The position numbers were made by a program, and so were the translations under genes. Shown here one piece after another: positions 37,000-48,939 of a stretch of DNA of 64,000 nucleotides. The notes beneath the pieces were generated by a model. That model was given only the letters and a program-made list of their open reading frames with translations. It had not been told where the DNA came from and searched no databases. The stretch comes from Epiperipatus broadwayi (lineage: Eukaryota > Onychophora > Udeonychophora > Euonychophora > Peripatidae). The stretch covers positions 4,343,336 to 4,407,335 of the forward strand of contig JAQFVV010000014.1 of NCBI GenBank assembly GCA_028023455.1, in the 5' to 3' direction. Within the stretch, counting starts at the first letter, position 1; each line of letters opens with the position of its first letter.

Positions 37000-38170
37000 C
37001 ACCTGGGTCTCTTTTTATGTGGACTTATTTAACACGATTTTGAAGTTACGCGATTCGTGTTTCACTGGAAGTCGAACTCCGATAATGCGCTATTACTTTA
37101 AATAATAAATTTTGCACACTTACTTTATTGAAAGTAATGGCACATTATTGGAATTCGATTTTCATCTTAGTAATTTCAATATTTTCAGTGCTTTATAATA
37201 GTAAGATTTTATGCAATAATGAAATTAAAATTATGATTTCCACATTTTATGTATACACATTAAATTTTACAAGATTATAATGTAAATTTGTTCAAACATT
37301 GTGTGTGTTAATTTTGCACTTTAAATCACATTCTGTTTTTGCTTTTTAAAAAAGAATGTAATCAATTATTAATCATTTAGTGTCCACAAGTTTATTTTTA
37401 AAAGATGAATAATCGCAGTGAAACAAAATTTGATTTTTAAATGGAATTGAAAATTAAAAAATTAAAGACAAAAATAAAAGTTTAGATACAGAAGAAAATG
37501 TAGAAAAAGATAATAAAACAGAAGTGGAACCTGTTCCTTTCACTGCAAAAATGATTCAAGAAGGTCATCAACTTTCTAATCAGTTGGCAAATTATTTTCT
37601 TATAAATGACACTAATCACGAACGTGCTCTTAAATTCCAACAAGAGCTAAATGATTGTATGTCTGGATATTGTGTGCATAAACAATTAATAAAATCATCA
37701 TCTCAAAGATTAATTACTAATTATGTTTTCACCAGAAAACAACACAACATGAGAGTGAAGTTGGTGCTAGTTGTATTTCCTCTTGTGAAGAATCAAAAAC
37801 CAGTTTGCAAACGAATTTGTTTACCGGTAAATAGCAATAATAATTAAAACATGTATAAAAAAATGTATGCATAAAAATACATATTATTTTGAATAAAATT
37901 AAATACTATAGTTAAAAAATAGTTTAAAAAGTTTGTCTTGTATCAATTTTTTTCAAATTTGAAATTTTTTATTAGTCATATTTTATTTCCTTATTTTTTT
38001 TGCATGAATTTTAAAGTGATTTTACATTGGTGCTTTGCTTTTACGCAAATTTTGAAAAATCACAGACCGCATCCCCCCCTTTTCAATGTAAGTTACGTCT
38101 ATTTTTGCATGATTTCATTTGTGCGTGTTTTATGAGGAACCTATCTATCACGTAAAACGAGACCCAGGTG
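37000..38170 (+). mobile_element. pogo/Tigger-like DNA transposon fossil with TA target duplication
   Basis: Terminal inverted repeats begin CACCTGGGTCTC (37000) and end GAGACCCAGGTG (38170), with weaker pairing for about 12 bases inside. TA flanks both ends (36998-36999, 38171-38172). The 1171-bp interior keeps only a short C-terminal coding relic, so this is an internally deleted, non-autonomous copy. The TA duplication places it in the Tc1/mariner/pogo superfamily; the Tigger call rests on the coding relic. Confidence 0.65.
37524..37847 (+). pseudogene. Possible Tigger/jerky-type transposase C-terminal relic
   Basis: 107 codons inside the fossil. The segment FLINDTNHERALKFQQELND followed by LIKSSSQRLITNYVF resembles the C-terminal tail of Tigger/CENP-B-like transposases, which ends in a helical segment and an S-Q-x-x-I-T-x-Y/F motif. 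After this the frame becomes unlike any family I know, probably a frameshift. No DDE residues are in the remaining part. Confidence 0.35.
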
Positions 38171-38488
38171 TATTTATTTTATTATGATAGTGTGCCAGAA
38201 TAGTCTTTGACCGAGTAAATTATTCCCTTTGTTGAAAGCAAGATGCCGATATTAAAGCATTTTAAAATTATAAATATTTCCCATTTTTATTATCTTGTGA
38301 ATCACTCATTCGAGAGCTATTCTAATCTTAGTCAATATGTGTAATAATTATATAGTTTAAAATCTACATTTTATCGATTTTAACCTAATATGAGAGTATG
38401 TGTGAGGTCAATGATTAAATGTGTCACAAATGCATGATTGCATAAATAAATCTATGCTTTCTTTTTAAACCCGCAAGCATGCATTTTC

Positions 38489-38860
38489 CTATTTTAAAAT
38501 ATATTCTGCTTTAATTTCAAAGTTCGTAATTGAGGTCGAGAATGGGCGGATTCTCTTTAAATAATTTTTGGGGAATTGATTAGCCATTTTCTCAATCTTG
38601 TAAATCCATTTTGTATGCTTTATATATGTTAGTCGAGTGTTGTTGGTAAGTGAATTGGTTGTCGAGACCACTTTGTTTTTCTTCAAGGGCTTTAAACAGC
38701 CAAGTCCGTTCTCCTTTTGCTTTCTGTGGTTCCCAGGCAGAGTGTGTACTCGAATGTCACACCTGGGAGTTAGACACATCTGTCACCCAGTCGCTAAGTT
38801 TTGGATGAGTCCAGACTTTGGCTGTCCATGACAACACCTTCCTATGGATCAATAGTGAGA
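38489..38860 (-). repeat. G+C-richer block, unidentified dispersed repeat
   Basis: Markedly higher G+C than the intron around it, with a 96-codon minus-strand frame (38489-38779) and an overlapping plus frame of 64 codons. Neither shows a known domain. The composition jump suggests a recent insertion; ends were not found. Confidence 0.4.
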
Positions 38861-39462
38861 TGCCCTTTGTAGTCATTCCACATATTCACTATAATTTTAT
38901 TTATTTATATTTTACAAAGCATCCGTGATTTAAACATATCACACCCTCCATCCTTTAATAAATTCCTTATTGGCAATACCGACCTCCCAATATAACTTTA
39001 ATTATAATTATAAATAAATGCCTTGATCACATCCCCACTTTATCACTTAATAAGCTTTGGTCCATGCTATTCTCGAAATCAAGAAATATTCTATTAAACC
39101 TTAATGTTCAAATGTTTTATTAAACTTTTATATTTTACTCAAAGCACCTCGCACATCTTCCCATCTCTTTTAAGCACATTATCATAACACTATATTAGCC
39201 CAAGGGATAGACTATATACTTAACAACCTTTTAATGTAAATTTTATGGAATGTTATGCTAACAGCCATTTTAGTAAGTGTCCCTGTCTCATATAAGCAGA
39301 CAGTGTGCATTATATATATATATATCTCTTGCTATAATAATAAATCTTTTAAATCTTATAAACTAATTTTGATCTTTTATTTTATTGATCCCTATCACTG
39401 TCTCATTTATATATATATCTATATATATATTTTATACATTTCTTTTGTACTATTCATAGACG

Positions 39463-39705
39463 TTAATTAGCAACCCAACTTATCTCATAGTATAGAGTCT
39501 CTTTGTTTCTTCCTGACCACCAGGCACCGGTAAAGGGATATATTATTAGTAGCATCAGATGCGTTATCATGTAGGTGGTGCTGTGGAATTTGGACTTTAG
39601 ATTCAAACTTAATATATCTAGAAGGCAACCCCTCCTAGAGTGTTCAGTTTCTTGTTTGGGGTTTGAATTTTGCAGTGTGTTAGCGAGATAGACGAATCTG
39701 ACCAT
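39463..39705 (-). repeat. Second G+C-richer block, unidentified
   Basis: An 80-codon minus-strand frame with no recognisable domain, in G+C-richer sequence 130 bp from the dynein exon at 39831. It may belong to the same insertion as 38489-38860, with A+T-rich sequence between. Confidence 0.3.
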
Positions 39706-39830
39706 TATGTTATATTAATTTAAGCAATAAAGTGTTAAAGATATTGGAATAATTTTATTTATTCCATTCTATGACTAAAATATTTAATAATTATAATTAA
39801 TAATAGTAGTAGTAATCTTTTTTTTCTTAC

Positions 39831-40038
39831 CTGCTTTAGCAAAAACAGTTCCTTCATCATTACAGAAGGGAAGTGAAGCAGTAGACTTAATAAAAGAATC
39901 AAACACTTTGCGATCATTTTCTAAAAGTGATGCCCCTAAAGACCAGTACAAAGCTTCAATATAATAACTTTCTATAATCTCTTCACTTGGAGCTTCTTTG
40001 ACTATTAATGCTTCCAACATGTAGCATAATTGGGACAT
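39831..40038 (-). CDS. DNAH10: Internal exon of axonemal dynein heavy chain (DNAH10-like), upstream of AAA3
   Basis: This 208-bp exon lies between an acceptor (TTTTCAAG, just above 40038) and a donor (GCAG|GTAAG, below 39831). It reads 69 full codons plus one base, from MSQLCYMLEALIV to GTVFAKA. The stretch IEALYWSLGASLLENDRK followed by FDSFIK is the conserved linker after the AAA2 module of inner-arm dynein heavy chains. Such proteins are the microtubule motor ATPases of cilia and flagella. The leftover G pairs with the GT that opens the exon at 14575 to make a glycine codon, so the two exons are consecutive. The ATG at the exon start is an internal methionine, not a start codon. DNAH10 is my best subtype from remembered family sequence; another axonemal heavy chain is possible. 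Dynein itself is nearly certain. Confidence 0.88.
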
Positions 40039-41814
40039 CTTGAAAATATACAAATAAAAATATTTAATTGAATGTTAAATTGCTTAGAAAAAATATATGA
40101 TGCTTTAACACAAAAAGATAGGATGCATATTATTCTATATTATTGATCAAACTAAGATTTTTATTTTAAATGAATATAAGTCAGAAACATTTAGCTCTCA
40201 ATACTAGTATTATACCATTAATTTAAACTCCCCAGAGAAAATACAACCATGTATATCATAATGTAATTATATATTTATTCTTACACCTATAAATATAGTT
40301 TTCTGGGTTTAAAGTCTTATACTAACTTGGGTTTGAAGTAAAAGATATTTAACTAACATTTATAGTTTAATAAACACAATTGGTAAACCTCAGAATTGTC
40401 AAGTAATTAGTATCTTGGCATCATCAAAAAACAAAGTTATTTCTGCTTACATATATATCTCTTTATTTCTATTCTTTATCAAATTAAATTTTTATGAAAA
40501 CATCTAATTGAATATATCAATGGTAATCCAAATTTCAAATCACAATCAGGTAGGAACAAAAGATGCTTGGTTGAGATTGACTGCATTTTTATCATGATTG
40601 GTTGTGCACTTATATTAGTAAATTAAAATGAATACGTTTTATTTCCACATAAAAAAATATTAACAATATTCTAGAATTTAATAGTACAAAAACTTTAAGG
40701 CAAATTTTTCAGGGTATTCTTGTTGATGTATGATAAAAATCTTACTTAATTCTTAAAGAAACCTCTTTTGTTAAAATATTTTTTGTATAAAGAACTACTT
40801 TGACACAGATTAATGTGTATTTTAAATAAAGCTAGCAAACTGATTCTTTCGCATTTCTAGTTTAAATATAATGTTTAACTAATTATCTATCTCAGGAATA
40901 TTAAATAAATCAATCTTAATCATTTAAATAAAAAAAAAAAAGTATGATGTACAATTTATTGAATTATTCTAGGTATATGAATTTAAAAGGAAATTTTATT
41001 GTACATCACCTTACCTTACTAATTTGTATTTTCAGATAGCAATAGTAATAATGAATGGTGTATAAAATTTAAATAAATTAATATATAATTTAGTAGCTTA
41101 GAAGTAAAATATTTTATTTCATTAATATGCAAAAACAATGATTTTAATAATGACAAACAGATATACTGAATATGACAGTTGTTTTATTACAAAATAATAA
41201 GAATATAAACAAAAATAATAAAATTATAAATGAACAATATAAAATTATAAATGAACAATAATACACGTAATTTAATAATGTAACGATAACGGGTGGTTGG
41301 AAAGGAAATATTTGCAATGGATCACTGTTTATTTTATTTAATTATTACTATTATTTAGTATTTATTTCTTATTTATTTAAAACATTTTTTTAATCATCAT
41401 TTGATATTATCTTTTCTTTCTTTTAAAATATAATATAACATCTATAAATTTATTCATTTTGTTGTAAGCTTTATTGATTTTAATAGCTTCCATTAAATAT
41501 CACATTGCATTGTTTGAGTTGATTAACTTAAAGAGATGCAGTCGCACATATTTAATGACCATTTGTAAATTTAAGATGGCTGTGATATCCTGTGATCATA
41601 TATTTAAGCAGAGGGGTAGAGTATTAGTGATAGATTAATTATCAATTATACCTATGACCAGATTGAGACTGCATAAATGCACAAATTCTGATCATTTTTC
41701 CTGATCACAATATCTTTCTGTAACTGCTGGTTCTAAACCAATCTTCCAAAGACAGTTTATTTTTTTCAAGATAAATTTCAAGTTTCATTCAGTCACATAA
41801 ATTTTATATAACAG

Positions 41815-41995
41815 GATGCCCAAATGAAAAGCATAGCAAAACCCAGCACTAGGAAACTTAACCCAGACTAGTTCCAACACCATGATACAGGGTAACCAGT
41901 ACATAAATGAGGGTACATATCAAACTTGCCAAATTCCATAATCATGGTGATTCAGGTAAAGGAAAAAGAACAGACCAAGTAATATCTAGCAAACA
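41815..41995. other. G+C-richer patch with a faint hammerhead-like string
   Basis: The minus strand carries GGAACTAGTCTGGGTT (about 41862-41877), close to the GAAACTAGTCTGGGG of the arrays, preceded by ACCCTGTATCATGG rather than CTGATGA. It could be an old relic or chance. Confidence 0.2.
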
Positions 41996-43289
41996 CTTTT
42001 TATTCCTATACACACACATCAATAGGTCAATGTTTTAATTACAAAACATATATTTAACACAACAAAAATAAATATAATACTAATTATCAAGCACAATAAA
42101 TATAGTTTAAAAAGAGTTAATTCATTACATACTTCCATTATATAATTCTGACATTTGTAATGTTTATAGTCCTTCATATCTAACAAAATATATAACTCAA
42201 TAATTGATTTTTAATTAGAATTAAATAAAATAAACATACTGCTAATTCAACCTTGTTATTCCACTAATATCAGTGTGCTCTAATTAACTAAGTCAATTAT
42301 AATAAAATTAAATACTTAATAATAATACAAAATCAAATAACACAAGTTATCTTTTCATTTTTACCAGCTTAATATAAAATCAAATCATCTTATTAAATAA
42401 CATTAAGATTTTCAATATCCAATCATACCAATATATAAAATAAATGATAGATTTCTATTTGATGCTTAGTCAATCAATTGACAAATCACATCCAATTACC
42501 CTTCAGTTTATTAAAGCTAAGTTATTAACACTTTAGAATATAACTGTCAAAGCATATGAAAGATTGTTAGATTTATTATAACTAAATATTAATATTAAAA
42601 TTTAATATTTAAACTAAATTTACAATCCATACTAACAAACTTTAAATATAATTAAAACAAGCCATTCTAATTGTAATAGAATAATATATATTACTATTAC
42701 CAGCTTTATATCTTAATAACATTATGATTTTTATGGATATGTACTAGTTTTCATGTAATATTTATTTAATTAATATTAACTTAAAAAAGTACACGAACAT
42801 TTCACTGCAACTATCTTTACTCATCTTCAATAATTATCATTTTTGAACCCTTATTAATCATCAAATAAATTAATATATAATTTTTATTTTAGTATATCTA
42901 TTACTTGTTACTAATGAAATAATTACAATAAGCTTCCAATTACTTATTAAATATTTAAAAATGTCAAAACAATTATTTATTGCTTTATAAGATCTATAAC
43001 TGATCACATAATAAGCATTAAATTCCATACAAAGAAATGGTATGTAATTGCACTTCCTTACCCATCCTGTCTTTTTGATTCCTGAATTATTTTTATAACT
43101 GCTTCTAATGAATTATGTGGTATAATCAATTAGTGAATATCATCTCATCCAAATATGATTAACCAATAAATTTGCATTGTAAAATTGAATGACAACCAAG
43201 TAAGTTTATTAGTTTTAAATTAATTCAAAATTTATTTAAAAAATGATATAAATTAAAACCACACACACGGATTTGGGGTAATTTTAATT

Positions 43290-43310
43290 TTATATATATA
43301 TATATATATC
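43290..43310. repeat. (TA)n microsatellite, short
   Basis: About 20 bp of TA repeats, isolated. Confidence 0.85.
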
Positions 43311-45068
43311 AATAAACATTTAAAATATATGCATATAATCTGATTATGTTTAAGCAAGAGGTTTTCAATTGACAGCAACTTTATATTTAAATAGGTGATT
43401 GCACCTCAATTTACACTTATTAGATACTAACTACAAACATATATGATTATCTAACATAAAGCAAAATGTTGTAGAATGTTTATACTTTCAAAAATATAAA
43501 AAGAGGGCTCAAGATATATCTTCTTTCTATATTTTCATATAAATATATATTGTTGATCAAAATATAAAAGAAATATATATAATAATGAAGTGACTTTTTG
43601 TTAATATATATAAAAATGAATATTTTAAATTAAAACAATAATTACTATTTTGTAAAATATAAATTCAAACTTAGGAAATCATAGCTCTCTTATATTTAGA
43701 TATGTAAATAGATCACTACTTAACTTAAAATTATACTAATATTTTTATCAATAATTGAAAAGGAAAAAATAAAACAATAATAATGGTAAATATAAGCAAA
43801 CAACCTGGTAAATATGGCATTTAAAAATGATATGTTCTAGTGTTTACTTTTTTAAATTGCAATCCAATATTTGTTATTCCAGTCAAAGTAGAAATATTAC
43901 AAAAAGTTAAGGTATGAAGTACATTTTATTAATTCTAATATTTTCCAAATATCCAAATTATCTTTTCATTTAGAAAATATTTGATCTATATGAGGTTATA
44001 AGTGTACAAACACTAATTTATATTCACAATGATGCAATGTAGATATCTTTTCATTTAACAAGTAATCAATTCATAAAATATTACAAGTGAACAGACACTA
44101 GTTTTATCCATTATAATGCAATGGAAATTAAAGCAATTTTTATCCCATGTATAAATAATATATGAAGCTTATGTGTACATATTTCTGTTAATATTAGGAT
44201 CTCAGAATAAAATGTTGGAAATATATATTTTTAAAGTGAAGAAACATACCAATAGTTTTAAAATGTTAAAAATTAATTTTCATATTTCAATAAATCACCA
44301 TCTCTCACAAATTCAATGACTCTGGCTAGTCAATAGAGAAACATTATTACTTCCAGCCCATCATTCTACCCATTTAACAATTATAATTTTTTAAAAATAA
44401 AGAAGGAATCTAGATTCACTTCTATTGAAGCCTAAGTAGAGAGAGCTAGTTTTTTCTCTTTAGTTCTATTTATAATTTTTCTCACTAATGTCATAGTAAT
44501 TATAGAAATACCCTTTATTCACTTTTTAACCAATGTCTCTTAAGTAAAAACTTTATTACATGAAATAATGACAAATAAAAGCAAATCACAATTTTTATAT
44601 ATAACAAACATTTTATGTTTTTAAGATACAAATAAGATCCTTTTATTCCAAAATAAATTAAATAATTAAGACTATATTCTTTCGTATTGCATTGGAAATA
44701 AACTTTTTACACATATCTTTCAAATATATTATACAAATAAAACAACAAATATACTAGAAAAATTCAACATTTAGATGTATTGTTTGTAATTTATTATTGT
44801 GGATATAGTAACAAAATATATATAACAGAATAGTTTTATCCAAACTATATGCTTTATTATTCATATATTAATTTTATAATGAATAATGCCAATTCATAAT
44901 CCTATACCGTACAATAAATAATAATTAATTTTTTTCTATCAATACTGTCATTGTCATAGCAACACAGTTCAATGCTTCATAGGGTAAAATATCCACCATC
45001 AAAATCACACAAAAGAGAGAAAAAAAATTATGACTGACATTTTACCACATACTGAAACTTAAATCAAA

Positions 45069-45078
45069 CTTCAGTAAG

Positions 45079-45113
<35 letters not shown>

Positions 45114-45175
45114 CTTACTATATATTTTAAATTAATTCAATATATATATATATATATATATATATTGAAGCAATT
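45069..45175. repeat. Two adjacent AT-cored palindromes
   Basis: AGTAAGAAC-(AT)n-GTTCTTACT followed at once by TTAATTCA-(AT)n-TTGAAGCAATTAA. Both can form hairpins or cruciforms. Confidence 0.8.
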
Positions 45176-45440
45176 AATTTAAAATGATAGGTTCTAAAGA
45201 GAAATAATATAATAAAAAATGAAGAAGGAAAAACAAAATAAGTTATATTATTCAGTTATTTTTCTTGTACATAATTAATTCATATAATTTTGTTATGAAG
45301 TAAAGAATGGTTATTAATATAATAGTTATAATTTTTTCCTGATTATGGATACATAAGTAGTCATAAAAAATGTATGGGTATAGGCATTCATGTGGAATAA
45401 ATGAAAATAAACACTCACAAAATAATATACATTTTGTTTT

Positions 45441-45445
<5 letters not shown>

Positions 45446-45488
<43 letters not shown>
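45446..45488. repeat. (TA)n microsatellite
   Basis: TA repeats just outside the target duplication of the truncated RTE copy. Confidence 0.95.
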
Positions 45489-45490
<2 letters not shown>

Positions 45491-45494
45491 TGTT

Positions 45495-46189
45495 CATCAT
45501 TATCACCATCATCAACCATTATCAATCCACTGCAGGATGAAGGTCTCTCCAAGTTTATTCCATTTTCTCTGATCTTTAGCTTTTCTTCTCTGCATCGCCC
45601 TGCATACTTTCTTATTTCATTCATCTCACATGTGGTCTTTTTCTGGGTCTTTTACAATCTCTTGGAATCCATTTTAAAATTTCAGTTGTCCATCTATTAT
45701 CACCATCTCTTCTAGCAATATGTCAGCCCAACTCCATTTCAATCTTTTAATTTTTTCAATGAGGTCAGTAATACTTGTTTGTTTTCTTACCCAAACATTG
45801 TGTTTTTGATCTCTTCTTGTTACTCACAACATACATCTCTCCATACTTCTTTGAGTGGTCTGAAGTCTCTATATTTTTCTTCTATTAAGTGTCCAAGTCT
45901 CAGATCCATAAGTAAAAACTGGGGGTAAAACACATTTATTAAAAACCTTTCTTTTCAAACACATAGACATATTTCCTTTTAGTATCAAGTTATTTCTACC
46001 AAAAGCTCTCCAACCAAATTTAATTCTATGATTAAATTCCTTCATTATGTTTCCATCTGTATTAATAATCTGACCAAGGTATTTGTAACTGTTAACTTCT
46101 TTTAATTCATCACAATCAATCTTTATTTTCATATTTTGAGCAAATCGATTAAACATTACTTTAGTCTTTTTAACATTTATCTTTAGTCC
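45495..46189 (-). mobile_element. 5'-truncated RTE copy
   Basis: Matches the 3' quarter of the element at 50.3-53.5 kb on the same strand, from FNRFAQNMKIKID to the end. Homology stops at about 46190. The direct repeat TATTAATGTT at 45485-45494 and 46190-46199 is a 10-bp target-site duplication. The 3' tail is GAT/GGT-rich. The open part (45869-46156) encodes the region around SYKYLGQIINTDGN and YGSETWTLNRR; beyond that the frame is broken. Confidence 0.85.
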
Positions 46190-47929
46190 TATTAATGTTA
46201 TGGATGTTTAATTTGGTAATATACCTTAAAATAAAGAAAATTATTTTGATTAATTATTACCATTTTAAAAGAAAAATGTGTACAATTTTATTATTTTTAT
46301 TTATTATAATTACTTTTGTTTAGAGAATGCTATGTTATTGTGGGTATATAATTTTTTTTTGGATTAAATAGTCTGATAGAAGAGAAGACAGAAAAGATTA
46401 GAAGCAATCTAAGCTTTTTGAACTGAAAAAAAGTTTGTCTCCAAAATTTTTAATAACACAAAATACCTATTTGTTTATTATGGAAATTACGAACAAAAAA
46501 TTGGAGTTCTAAACAAGAAGAAAGATTTATTCCTTTCATTGGACAGATTTTTACGTAAATGGATCAATGGAGAAATGGATTAGCTTAAGTTTATGCCTTT
46601 CTCTCCCATCTTACAATGCATTTAATAATGATTCTACTATAAAAACAAACATAAAATATTTGAAGACATAAAATCCAAATAATCAATATACTTCAATCAT
46701 TAAATAACATTAAAAGCTATGCTAACAGATTGCAAACTGGGCCTGAAGAAAAGAAAACATCATAATTGGTAAAACAGACTAAACATTTATTTATGTTAAT
46801 AGTGCACTTTATAACAAACTAAAGTGATTTAAATGGTAATATTGTTTTATTGTTAATTTCTTTATTTTATTTCAAAGTATTATTGATGTAAAAATTAAAG
46901 TGCTCTAGAAATAATAATTAGTATATTTTGTTTAATAGTTACTAACTTTTTTAAAAAAATAAATTCAATTTAAGAATATATTAAAAAAAAAAATTATTAA
47001 TAGCAAAATGTTTTTATGGATTGTCTACACACACATATTTGAATATTTATAAGTTTTCAAAACAAATAATAATAAAAAAGTATATACATTTATAATTAAT
47101 GTTTGTTTTATAATCTTTTAAAATGAGCAAATATAAATGGAAGATTTTTTATGTACATTATATTATTGCTTATGATGTGTAAGATTATAAAACGAATATT
47201 TTATTTATATATGATTGTGATATAACCAGGCATAATAATCCTGCTGGTGAATATATAACAGTATTAAATTTATTAGGTCGAATGGGTATAAAGAGAATAT
47301 TTTATCTAGTAGTAAAGTAAGAAATATATGTTTTCTTTATAATATAAAGATTTTTTTTTTTTTTGCTTTAAAGGAATAATACTGAATAGCATGATAGAAT
47401 AAATGTTTAATAAAATATTTAATATATATATATCTCATATATTTTATAAGAGGTTTTATGATTATTACCTTTGGTTTGTTATAAAATTTTTGCTCACGTT
47501 CACAATTAAAAAATTTGACAAACAACGTAAATTATAGATGTTAAGGAAATACAAAGAATGACAGTAATTGACATGAGTGATCAAAATAATGTTCTTGTTT
47601 TGCAAATATGTAAAGTTTATTTACATGTGTGCATGTAATCTCATATTGAAACTGTAAATTTATTTGTTATTTGTATTGATAATTTTCAATATAGTTATTT
47701 ATCTATTTATTTTTGCAAAACAATATAGAAATACAATTTAAAAAAACAAAACAATGAATAGTCAATTTTAGAATAAGTAAAAAGGAGAGTATAAAATACT
47801 GTACATATCAGATTATTTATTTTATCATTATTTATTTATTGTTTTATTATTAATTAATTTTATATTTTATTCATATATATATTAAAACAAAATAAATGTC
47901 CGCTAATATCAATAATACAATAACGAAAC

Positions 47930-48905
47930 TTAAATATATTCCAAACAACGGTAAACAATTTATAATACAATATAAATAAAAACTCAATAAAAACTCATAA
48001 AGAAATATTTTCGATTATATTCATAATCATTTTCAACTCAACTTTCAAAATGGAATCATCTATTACCAACCGGAAACACATGTCGATTTAAATATCCCAC
48101 AATTCATTAATCCTAACATTTGCTGACTGTCTGTTTATTATCGTATTTTTATACCTCCTAATAAAAACTGCCTCTTTAATTTTTCTTTTTTCATTATCTT
48201 TCTCTTGGCCTAAAATTTTTATTTTATTTATATCAAAATTAAACTTAAAATTACAATTTCTATCATGATCATAAAAAACAGATTCAGTATATAACTTGAC
48301 TTCATTACTATTATCATTACATATCTGTACATTTTTCAAAACTCTTTTATATAACAATTTATGTTCTTTAATTCTTTTCTCTATATTACATCTAGATTCC
48401 CCTACATATGATAAGTTACACCCACAAAAAATTCTATAAATTATATTACTCACGTTATTTTTTTCTAACTTATCTTTTGAATTATTAACCATTCTATTTA
48501 AATTACCTGATCCATAAAAAGAAACATTATATATACCATTATAAACTTTTTTCATAAATTTTACTTGATTATTATTATAAAAAGGCAAAGAAATCCACTT
48601 TTTACTCTTAATTTCTTCATCACCAGTATTTTTATTAATTTTCTTACTAAATTGACAAACCACTTGATAAATTTCTTTTATATTATAACCTACACTTAAT
48701 AATTCACTTACATAATTTTCAATATTTTTCTTTTTATCACATGCATATATACACAAAATATTATTTCTATACAAAAAAGACCTAAAACCAGCCATTTTAT
48801 AATTATGTGGCACTTTAGATAAATAGGGAATATACCCTCTAGTTTCAATAGGTTTAATAAACAATTTATAGTTAATCATATTATTGTTCCTTGAAATTAT
48901 CAAAT
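47930..48905 (-). mobile_element. Penelope-like element 3' fragment, left arm of palindrome
   Basis: Minus-strand partial PLE covering the end of the RT domain, the linker, the GIY-YIG endonuclease and about 150 bp of 3' untranslated sequence. It mirrors the right arm (48925-49903) around a 19-bp centre at 48906-48924. Confidence 0.85.
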
Positions 48906-48939
48906 CTAAATATTTAATACTGTTATTTGATAATTTCAA
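48088..48939 (-). CDS. PLE polyprotein C-terminus: RT tail plus GIY-YIG endonuclease (open, truncated)
   Basis: 283 codons with no stops. Residues about 7-90 (IKYLDLIISRNNN, LFIKPIETRGYIPYLSKVPH, then the VGYN segment) match the last part of a Penelope RT, the LD..I / Y.KP / S.HP pattern. Residues about 165-200 carry the GIY-YIG endonuclease: IIYRIFCGC, LSYVGES, then R...EKRIKEHK, with CxC before it as in PLEs. The C-terminus is VFYDH, ILGQE, KRKIKEAVFI and INRQSANVRINELWDI. The catalytic RT core is missing, so this is a 5'-truncated, non-autonomous remnant. The first residues lie in the palindrome's centre and are not the real N-terminus. Confidence 0.85.
   Translation of the reverse strand: MKLSNNSIKYLDLIISRNNNMINYKLFIKPIETRGYIPYLSKVPHNYKMAGFRSFLYRNNILCIYACDKKKNIENYVSELLSVGYNIKEIYQVVCQFSKKINKNTGDEEIKSKKWISLPFYNNNQVKFMKKVYNGIYNVSFYGSGNLNRMVNNSKDKLEKNNVSNIIYRIFCGCNLSYVGESRCNIEKRIKEHKLLYKRVLKNVQICNDNSNEVKLYTESVFYDHDRNCNFKFNFDINKIKILGQEKDNEKRKIKEAVFIRRYKNTIINRQSANVRINELWDI

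Larger units (their letters stand above)
14576..39830 (-). other. 25.3-kb intron between the two dynein exons
   Basis: GT-AG intron, phase 1 (after the first base of a glycine codon), 25,255 bp. It holds most of the retroelements listed here: a decayed LINE, a decayed RTE copy, a PLE fragment, hammerhead-bearing repeats, foldbacks and a pogo-like fossil. The (AT)n palindrome at 14.83-14.92 kb and a small foldback lie within 300 bp of the acceptor. Confidence 0.88.
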
